Below, piece by piece: positions 6,597-11,763 of a DNA stretch of 15,364 bases (its first letter is position 1; every line of letters begins with the position of its first letter). The notes beneath the pieces were generated by a model. It worked only from the letters and a program-made list of their open reading frames with translations. It ran no database searches and was not told where the DNA came from. The translations under genes were made by a program, and so were the position numbers. The stretch lies in the NCBI RefSeq assembly GCF_000963705.1, contig NZ_LAJY01000116.1, positions 1 to 15,364 of the forward strand, read 5' to 3'. The stretch is from Elstera litoralis. Its GTDB lineage: Bacteria > Pseudomonadota > Alphaproteobacteria > Elsterales > Elsteraceae.

Positions 6597-7319
6597 ATGA
6601 GCCGCAGCAACCGCCTGTTTTCCCTCGTCGAAGCCCTGCGCCGCCACCGCTATCCGGTGACGGCGGCGGCTTTGGCTGAGGAATTGGGCGTCTCGGTGCG
6701 CACCATTTATCGCGACATCCAAACCCTTGTCGGCCAGGGCGCGACGATTGAGGGGGAAGCCGGGCTCGGTTATGTGCTGAAACCCGGCTTTCTGCTACCG
6801 CCGCTGATGTTTGCCGAAAGCGAGCTAGAGGCGCTGGGGCTCGGCATGCGCTGGGTCGCCAGCCAAGAAGATACGGAACTCGCCCGCGCCGCTCGGCATG
6901 TGCTGGCGAAGGTGATGGCGGTTCTGCCGCCCGATCTCGCCGCACAAGTGGAAGGCGCCGGGCTGCTGGTGCCCCCGACGCGCGAAGCCGTTCCCGAAAC
7001 AATTTTGCCGCCCGGCGATTTGCTCGCCGAATTGCGGCAAGCGCTGCGCCAGGAACAGAAACTGCGGATCAGCTATCGCGACCGTGACAGCCAGGCGAGC
7101 GAGCGGATTATCTGGCCGATTGCCCTAGCCTTTTTCCGCGATACCCGCGTGCTCGCCGCCTGGTGCGAAGCCCGGCAGGATTACCGCCATTTCCGGCTCG
7201 ACCGGATTCACGGGTTGGAGAGTCTGCCCGACCGCTCCCCCATCCGCCGCCGCACGTTGATGCTCCGCTGGCGGCGCAGCCTGAATATTCCAGATCCGGA
7301 CCAGCCCGCGCGCTCCTGA
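6597..7319 (+). CDS. YafY-type regulator with N-terminal HTH and WYL domain
   Basis: 240 residues, a cytoplasmic DNA-binding regulator. The N-terminal helix-turn-helix (about 1–60) is the HTH_11/DeoR-like type: VTAAALAEELGVSVRTIYRD. A WYL-type ligand-sensing domain follows (about 140–205), with RISYRDRDS, IIWPIALAFF, VLAAWCEARQDYRHFRLDRI. YafY-type regulators commonly neighbour VOC and other small enzyme genes, as here. It begins 17 bases after the amidotransferase with no good ribosome-binding site, so expression may be low or coupled. Three CTGACA repeats at and just after its stop are candidate binding sites for controlling the next gene. The ligand is unknown. Confidence 0.88.
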   Translation: MSRSNRLFSLVEALRRHRYPVTAAALAEELGVSVRTIYRDIQTLVGQGATIEGEAGLGYVLKPGFLLPPLMFAESELEALGLGMRWVASQEDTELARAARHVLAKVMAVLPPDLAAQVEGAGLLVPPTREAVPETILPPGDLLAELRQALRQEQKLRISYRDRDSQASERIIWPIALAFFRDTRVLAAWCEARQDYRHFRLDRIHGLESLPDRSPIRRRTLMLRWRRSLNIPDPDQPARS

Positions 7320-7358
7320 CAGAATCTGACACAGGCCCGCGCCACTCTCTCCTGACAC
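7316..7358. repeat. Three CTGACA direct repeats in front of the EVE gene
   Basis: CTGACA occurs at 7316–7321, 7326–7331 and 7352–7357; the last two continue as CTGACAC. The first two are 10 bp apart (one helical turn), the third 26 bp further. They lie between the regulator and the EVE gene and could be operator half-sites for the WYL protein. The repeats are seen; binding is inferred. Confidence 0.4.
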
Positions 7359-7373
7359 GAACCGAGGAGAGAG
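7345..7373 (+). promoter_or_regulatory. Hairpin sequestering the EVE-gene ribosome-binding site
   Basis: CTCTCTCCT (7345–7353) is perfectly complementary to AGGAGAGAG (7365–7373), a 9-bp stem with an 11-base loop. The right arm contains the GAGGAG/AGGAG ribosome-binding site for the ATG at 7378. In RNA this stem would hide the site, suggesting translational control. In DNA it could instead be an operator. Confidence 0.5.
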
Positions 7374-7377
7374 CAGC

Positions 7378-7842
7378 ATGTTGCCCCTAGATCACCCGCC
7401 TGGAAATTGGATTGCGGTTGCCTCCGCCGATCACGTCGCGCGCGGGTTGGAATGGGGTATTATGCAGGTCTGCCACGGCAAAGCCGCGCCGCTGAAACGG
7501 ATCAGGCCGGGCGATAGGGTGGCCTATTACTCACCCACCGAAGGGTTTCAGCGCACAGGCGCGCGCTGCCAAGCCTTCACGGCGCTCGGCACCGTCGCCA
7601 ACGGCCCGGTCTATCAAGTCACGATGGCCGAGGATTTCCAGCCCTTCCGGCGCGACGTGATCTGGCAGGCCCGTGGACACGCCCCAATCCTGCCGCTGCT
7701 GGCGCATCTCTCCTTCACCCGAGGCAAGCCGTCGTGGGGCTATGCCTTCCGCTTCGGCCTGTTTCCCGCAACGGCGGCCGATCTCGATGTGATCGCCGCC
7801 AACCTATCCCCCATTGAAATTAAGGACCATGAGCATGTCTAA
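7378..7842 (+). CDS. EVE-domain protein (UPF0310-like)
   Basis: 154 residues, about one EVE domain in length. Sequence features fit the PUA-like EVE/UPF0310 fold: NWIAVASADHV (10–20), the aromatic-rich RPGDRVAYYSPTEGF (43–57), LGTVANGPVYQV and the late GYAFRFGLFPA. EVE domains are thought to recognise modified bases, such as modified cytosine in DNA or modified RNA, but many bacterial members are uncharacterised. GAGGAG gives a strong ribosome-binding site nine bases before the ATG, although it can be hidden in a hairpin. The end overlaps the VOC gene start by eight bases, so both are probably made together under the WYL regulator. A housekeeping role, RNA-related or stress-related, is as possible as a defence role. 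Confidence 0.8.
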   Translation: MLPLDHPPGNWIAVASADHVARGLEWGIMQVCHGKAAPLKRIRPGDRVAYYSPTEGFQRTGARCQAFTALGTVANGPVYQVTMAEDFQPFRRDVIWQARGHAPILPLLAHLSFTRGKPSWGYAFRFGLFPATAADLDVIAANLSPIEIKDHEHV

Positions 7843-8206
7843 CAATGTCGCCGTTTGGTTCGAAATCCCCGCAGCGGATTTCGACCGCGCCACCCGCTTT
7901 TACGAAAGCCTCTTCGGCGTTTCTTTACGCCGCGAAGACCTCGGCCCGAACCGCCTCGGCATTTTTCCCTACGAACAACCCGCCCTGTCGGGCTGCGTCA
8001 TCGCCGGTCCCGCCTACCATCCAGCCAATGATGGCCCGGTGATTTATCTGAACTGCGAAGGGCGTTTAGACGATCTCTTAAGCCGCGTCGAAAGCCTCGG
8101 CGGCAGTATCGTTACGCCCAAAACCGCGCTGCCGCCCGGTATGGGCGCCTTCGCCCATATCCGCGACAGCGAGGGCAATCGCGTCGGGCTGCATAGCGCG
8201 GTGTAA
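7835..8206 (+). CDS. VOC (glyoxalase/bleomycin-resistance fold) protein
   Basis: 123 residues, one VOC module of two beta-alpha-beta-beta-beta units. FEIPAADFDRATRFYESLFG (9–28) is the classic first motif and the end DSEGNRVGLHS is the classic last strand. The usual final metal-binding glutamate is replaced in this GLHS type, so metal use and enzymatic function are uncertain; it may bind small molecules. ATG 7835 is preferred over ATG 7829 because AAGGA (7822–7826) is eight bases upstream of the former and only two from the latter. It overlaps the EVE stop by eight bases. No specific substrate can be named. Confidence 0.85.
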   Translation: MSNNVAVWFEIPAADFDRATRFYESLFGVSLRREDLGPNRLGIFPYEQPALSGCVIAGPAYHPANDGPVIYLNCEGRLDDLLSRVESLGGSIVTPKTALPPGMGAFAHIRDSEGNRVGLHSAV

Positions 8207-8259
8207 CTTTCGGGCACGGGGCGGCGAAACGGGGGGTGTATCCTTTTGGGAGAGCCCCA

Positions 8260-8640
8260 ATGAAATTCGCCACCCTCGCCCTAACCGCCGCACTCACGCT
8301 CCTCGCGCCGCTCGCGCAAGCGCTGGAGAGCAAGCCTTATTCGGCCGAAGCCCTGAGCGCCGCGCAAACCGCCGGTAAACCCGTGGCGCTGCATTTTCAT
8401 GCCGACTGGTGCCCAACTTGCCGCGCGCAAACCAAGAGCTTCGAAACGCTCCGGGCGGAAAAAGACCTGGATGTCACGATTCTGGTCGTCAACTATGATA
8501 CGGAAGTTGCGTTGAAGCGTGCCTTGAACGTGCGCGGCCAATCGACCCTGATCGTCTATAAAGGCAAAGCCGAAACCGCGCGTCTTGCGGGCGAGACCGG
8601 CACTAATGCGCTGCGCACGGCCCTGAAATCGGCGCTCTAA
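8260..8640 (+). CDS. Exported thioredoxin-family protein (WCPTC)
   Basis: 126 residues with a signal peptide (about 1–21, cleavage near AQA|LES), so the thioredoxin domain works in the periplasm. The active site is HADWCPTC with Cys51 and Cys54; the cis-proline of thioredoxin is replaced in RGQSTLIVYKG (Ser at the usual Thr-Pro position), which is unusual. The ATG at 8260 follows GGGAGA. One base separates its stop from the start of the CcdA-like gene, so the pair probably acts together: CcdA carries electrons across the membrane and this protein receives them to reduce periplasmic disulphides, like a DsbD split into separate chains. The end of the gene is intact. Confidence 0.87.
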   Translation: MKFATLALTAALTLLAPLAQALESKPYSAEALSAAQTAGKPVALHFHADWCPTCRAQTKSFETLRAEKDLDVTILVVNYDTEVALKRALNVRGQSTLIVYKGKAETARLAGETGTNALRTALKSAL

Positions 8641-8641
8641 A

Positions 8642-9364
8642 ATGGTCTCGCTGACGCAAGCGGGACTAAGCCTCGCAGCGGGTAGTTTGACGACGCTGAG
8701 CCCCTGCGTTTTTCCCATTCTGCCGCTGGTCGTCGGCAGTGCGACCGCACGCCACGGCCTCGCCCCTGTGGCTATGGCGGGCGGAATGATCCTCTCTTTC
8801 GCTGTGATGGGCGTGCTCATCGGGCTTTTCGGCGCGAGCTGGGGTTCGATGCCGATCTGCTGCGCCCTATCGGCGGCAGCCTGCTCGTGGCATTCGGCTC
8901 ATCCTGCTGATCCCCGCCTTGGATCGCCGCTTTTCGGCGCTGCTCACTCCCTTGGCGAGCGGCGCAGCCCGGCTGAGTTCGGGGAGTTCCTCAGCGGACC
9001 TCGGCGGATCGTTTTTGATCGGGGCGACGCTGGGGCTGGTGTGGAGCCCGTGTTCCGGCCCGCTGCTGGCCTCGACCCTCACCCTAGCGGCAAGCGAGGG
9101 CGGCGCGCTGACCGGCGGCGGTCTCTTGGCACTGTTCGGCCTCGGCGCGGCGCTACCGCTGCTGGGCGTCGCCTATGCCTCGCGGCAGACCCTGGCGCGC
9201 TGCGCCCGGCCTTGCTCGGCCAAAGCGGCACGCTGAAGAGAACCTTCGGCCTGCTGCTCGGCCTCGCCGGGCTCGCCGTTCTCACCGGATTGGACAAAAG
9301 GCTGGAAGCCGCCCTGCTCGACGTGCTGCCCGAGGCGTGGACCGCGCTCACCATTTTGTTTTAG
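8642..9364 (+). CDS. CcdA/DsbD-beta-like membrane thiol-electron transporter, frame broken three times
   Basis: Inner-membrane protein that passes electrons from cytoplasmic thioredoxin to the periplasm. The N-terminus has LTTLSPCVFPILPLVVG, the first conserved proline-cysteine motif, and the middle has LGLVWSPCSGPLLAS, the second, each with its cysteine. Three one-base losses shift frame: GGGG at 8841–8844, GGCTC near 8896–8900 and GCGCGC near 9195–9200. Restoring one base at each gives a continuous protein of about 241 residues: GASWGFDADLLRPIGGSLL, then LILLIPALDRRFSALL, then SRQTLAALRPALLGQSG, ending VLPEAWTALTILF. Because the losses sum to three, the original frame stays open end to end, so a gene caller would report a plausible but internally wrong 240-residue protein. 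It ends four bases from the convergent GNAT gene. Confidence 0.8.
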   Translation: MVSLTQAGLSLAAGSLTTLSPCVFPILPLVVGSATARHGLAPVAMAGGMILSFAVMGVLIGLFGASWGSMPICCALSAAACSWHSAHPADPRLGSPLFGAAHSLGERRSPAEFGEFLSGPRRIVFDRGDAGAGVEPVFRPAAGLDPHPSGKRGRRADRRRSLGTVRPRRGATAAGRRLCLAADPGALRPALLGQSGTLKRTFGLLLGLAGLAVLTGLDKRLEAALLDVLPEAWTALTILF

Positions 9365-9368
9365 CGCG

Positions 9369-9893
9369 TCAGGGAAGCGGCTTATAGAAGATCGTCGTAC
9401 TATGCCGCCCGTCGCCCGCCGTGTTCAGCGCATACTCGGGAATCACGCCGACGATGCGATAACCGAGGCCGAGGTAGAGCGGTTCCGCCGCATCGCCGGT
9501 GCGCGTGTCGAGTGTTAGCAGGTTTCGGCCCAGACGGCGCGCGTCGGCTTCGAGGGCGACCATCAGCGCTTTCGCCGTGCCCTGCCGCCGCGCGTCGGGA
9601 TGGACCATCAGCTTGCACACATCGGCGCGGTGCGGTTGGTTCGGGGGCGTATCGCAGTCGAGTTGCACCGTTCCCGTGATCGCACCGCCGTGGCGGGCGA
9701 CCAGCAGAACCCGCGTGCCGGAGGCCACGCCGGGACGGACCTTGTCGGACCAGAAGGCCGCCGCATCTTCAATCGAGAACGGCAGCACGAAACTGATGCT
9801 CGCCCCCGCCTGCACGCAGGCATGGAGCAGATCGGTCAACTCCGGCAGGCAGGCATCCAACTCGGTTGCCGACAGCGCGCAAATCTCCGTCAT
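9369..9893 (-). CDS. GNAT-family N-acetyltransferase
   Basis: 174 residues. The acetyl-CoA-binding motif A is VCKLMVHPDARRQGTAKALM (92–111), with R-R-Q-G-T-A as the pyrophosphate loop, followed by the typical LTLDTRTGDAAEPLYLGLGY. These enzymes transfer acetyl groups to amines; the substrate is unknown. The ATG at 9893 is chosen over an in-frame TTG at 9908: a TGAGG stretch precedes the ATG, and it then starts seven bases after the stop of the XRE–cupin gene, whereas the TTG start would overlap it. The two are probably one operon, with the regulator controlling the enzyme. It is convergent with ccdA. Confidence 0.85.
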   Translation of the reverse strand: MTEICALSATELDACLPELTDLLHACVQAGASISFVLPFSIEDAAAFWSDKVRPGVASGTRVLLVARHGGAITGTVQLDCDTPPNQPHRADVCKLMVHPDARRQGTAKALMVALEADARRLGRNLLTLDTRTGDAAEPLYLGLGYRIVGVIPEYALNTAGDGRHSTTIFYKPLP

Positions 9894-9900
9894 CGGACCC

Positions 9901-10473
9901 TCACACAAGAAAGAGAAGATAGCGCGCGCCTTGATCTGGCGGCGTCATGAACCGGCTCGCGCCGAAAAGCTGATAGCGCAGGCAGTCGCCGGGGGCGAGC
10001 CGATGGGGCTTGCCTTCAAGCGTTAGCGTCAACGCGCCCTCCTGCATCAACACATGATGCTCCAGGCCGGGGCGGGGCGGCGCATCGTAAGCAAGATCGG
10101 TGTTCGGGGGCAGGTGGCATTCCAGCACCTCCCCCGCCAGCCCTTGCGCGGGCGGCGAGAGCGAGCGGCGAACGAACCCCGTTTCTGGATCGGTCCAAAC
10201 GGGTTGATCCTGTGGCCGGATCACCGGCGCGAACCCGGCCTCCACCATGCGCAGCAAGCGCGATAGCGGTAAGCCGTAAGCCGCGCAGAGTTTCCCAAGC
10301 ACGGTCGCGGTGCCGCTCACCTCGGCATTTTCCAGGCGCGACAAGGTCGCTCGGCTGACCGTGCTACGCTTAGCCAGATCGTCCAACGACCACCCCCGCT
10401 CCGCCCGCAACGCTTTTAGGCGTTGGGCGAGGCGCTGGTCGAGCGACGGCTCATCCATAAGATAATTTTCCAT
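9901..10473 (-). CDS. XRE-type regulator with C-terminal cupin domain
   Basis: 190 residues. An N-terminal XRE helix-turn-helix (about 14–75) includes LKALRAERGWSLDDLAKRST and VSRATLSRLENAEV, and a small cupin sensor domain follows (about 105–188) with HHVLMQEGALTLTLEGK and LAPGDCLRYQL. Such proteins repress small catabolic or detoxification operons and sense metabolites through the cupin. The GNAT gene seven bases downstream is the likely target. There is no ribosome-binding site before the ATG at 10473 or the next ATG at 10458, and the promoter predicts a transcript starting at or next to the first ATG, so it is probably leaderless. A palindrome over the -10 suggests autoregulation. Confidence 0.87.
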   Translation of the reverse strand: MENYLMDEPSLDQRLAQRLKALRAERGWSLDDLAKRSTVSRATLSRLENAEVSGTATVLGKLCAAYGLPLSRLLRMVEAGFAPVIRPQDQPVWTDPETGFVRRSLSPPAQGLAGEVLECHLPPNTDLAYDAPPRPGLEHHVLMQEGALTLTLEGKPHRLAPGDCLRYQLFGASRFMTPPDQGARYLLFLV

Positions 10474-10476
10474 ATA

Positions 10477-10509
10477 TGAGAAAATATCTCACAATCGAGC
10501 GCACGTCAA
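10477..10509 (-). promoter_or_regulatory. Promoter with palindrome over the -10, in front of the XRE–cupin gene
   Basis: On the minus strand TTGACG (10509–10504) is separated by exactly 17 bp from TATTTT (10486–10481). The palindrome TGAGA-N5-TCTCA (10477–10491) covers the -10. Transcription would begin near 10474, at the ATG at 10473, giving a leaderless mRNA. A candidate autoregulatory operator; binding is inferred. Confidence 0.55.
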
Positions 10510-10566
10510 TGGGGCAAGCGGGGGCGCTGCCTCCTTGAGAATCCGTGTTTTTTTGGAAAAGGGATT

Positions 10567-10618
10567 ACTAAGGGGCAATCGCCCCTTAGTTGGGGTTGTT
10601 AGGGGTAAAACCCCTAAC
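10567..10618 (-). terminator. Two tandem perfect hairpins after prfB
   Basis: Stem A: GTTAGGGGT (10598–10606) with ACCCCTAAC (10610–10618), 9 bp and a 3-base loop, three bases past the prfB stop. Stem B: ACTAAGGGGC (10567–10576) with GCCCCTTAGT (10581–10590), 10 bp and a 4-base loop. On the minus strand B is followed by AATCCCTTTTCC. They probably end the amiC–mrcA–prfB transcript; the doubling and shared core sequence are unusual. Confidence 0.7.
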
Positions 10619-10621
10619 GTA

Positions 10622-11732
10622 TCACCCCGCGACCGACCCCAGCCGCGCCGACAGCGCCGCTTCGAGGAAAATATCGATATCGCCGTCGAGCACTGCGCCG
10701 GAGTTGCCCATTTCGGCCCCCGTGCGCAAATCCTTGACCATTTGGTAGGGCTGGAGCACGTAGGAGCGGATTTGATGGCCCCAGCCGATTTCAGACTTGG
10801 TGGCATTTTCGGCGGCGACTTTAGCCTCACGCTCCTGGAGTTGCCGCTCGTAGAGGCGCGCTTTCAGCATCTGCATTGCGGTTGCGCGATTGCGGTGCTG
10901 GGAGCGGTCGGACTGGCAGGCGACGACGATGCCGGTCGGCATATGGGTAATGCGGATGGCGCTTTCGGTCTTATTGACGTGCTGCCCGCCCGCGCCGGAC
11001 GCGCGGAAAGTATCGATGCGCAGATCCTTATCGAGAATCTCCACTTCGATATTATCGTCGACGACCGGATAGACCCAGACCGACGAAAAGCTGGTGTGCC
11101 GCCGCGCTTGGCTGTCGAAAGGCGAAATACGCACGAGGCGATGCACGCCGCTTTCGGTTTTCAGCCAGCCGTAAGCGTTGAGGCCGGAAATCATAATGGT
11201 CGCCGATTTCAGCCCGGCTTCCTCGCCGGGGCTTTCTTCCAGCAACTCCACTTTGAAACCGCGCCGTTCGGCCCAGCGCGTATACATGCGCAGCATGATA
11301 TTGGCCCAATCCTGGGCCTCGGTGCCCCCCGCCCCGGCGTTTACTTCCAGGTAGGCATCGTTCATATCGGCTTCGCCGGAGAGCAGGCTTTCCAGCACGC
11401 GCTTATCGGTTTCGGTCTTGAGGGTGCCGAGCGCGGCTTCAGCTTCCGCCGTGAGATCAGCGTCGCCCTCGGCTTCGGCCATTTCGAGCAGCCCGAGCGC
11501 GTCGGCCAACTCGTTTTCGATGGCGCGATAGCCGTTGACCTTACGCTCCAGCGCGGTCTTTTCCTTCAGCAGGCTTTGCGCCTTGGCCTGATCGTTCCAG
11601 AGGTCCGGATCATTGGCGGCGTCGGTGAGTTCGGTTAGACGGGCGACGGAGACATCCCAGTCAAAGACCCCTCCTCAGCAGCTCAAGTTGCTGCTTGATG
11701 TGATCGTGAATCGACACGATTTCGGCACGCAT
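10622..11732 (-). CDS. prfB: Peptide chain release factor 2 (with programmed +1 frameshift)
   Basis: Releases completed proteins at UGA and UAA codons in the cytoplasm. The first 23 codons (ATG 11732, with GAGGAT upstream) end at an in-frame TGA at 11661–11663. Shifting +1 continues as DWDVSVARL through to the stop at 10622, 369 residues in all, normal for RF2. The stop-recognition motif is present as RISPFDSQARRHTSF (SPF) and the catalytic loop as SGAGGQHVNKTESAIRI (GGQ). The N-terminal helical domain is complete after the shift. The frame break is the conserved autoregulation of RF2 and not an error: low RF2 slows reading of the UGA and favours the shift. It lies 31 bases after mrcA and probably shares its transcript, ending in tandem hairpins. 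Confidence 0.97.
11660..11675 (-). promoter_or_regulatory. prfB: RF2 programmed +1 frameshift site
   Basis: Minus strand AGGAGG-GGT-CTT-TGA-C: a Shine-Dalgarno-like AGGAGG ends three bases before CTT, followed by the UGA stop and C. This is the established E. coli-type arrangement (AGGGGG-N3-CTT-TGA-C) with identical spacing. CTT slips to TTT, and reading resumes at GAC. Confidence 0.95.
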
Positions 11733-11748
11733 GTCTTTATCCTCAGCT

Positions 11749-11763
11749 CGTCGATGATCGACG
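11749..11763. repeat. 15-bp palindrome between mrcA and prfB
   Basis: CGTCGAT-G-ATCGACG is a perfect inverted repeat directly after the mrcA stop and 17 bases before the prfB ATG. As RNA it can only fold as CGTCG / CGACG with a five-base loop. It may be a processing or stabilising stem between the cistrons, or a protein-binding site. Confidence 0.4.

Noticed and set aside
7345..7373. Terminator of the WYL gene
   Set aside because: The stem has no T-tract, and its right arm is the ribosome-binding site for the next gene.
6597..8206. A CBASS- or BREX-type defence island around the WYL and EVE genes
   Set aside because: No nuclease, methylase, cyclase or helicase is present; neighbours are metabolic or redox genes.
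10535..11638. 367-codon open frame on the plus strand
   Set aside because: Antisense of prfB, whose GGQ and SPF motifs leave no doubt about the coding strand.
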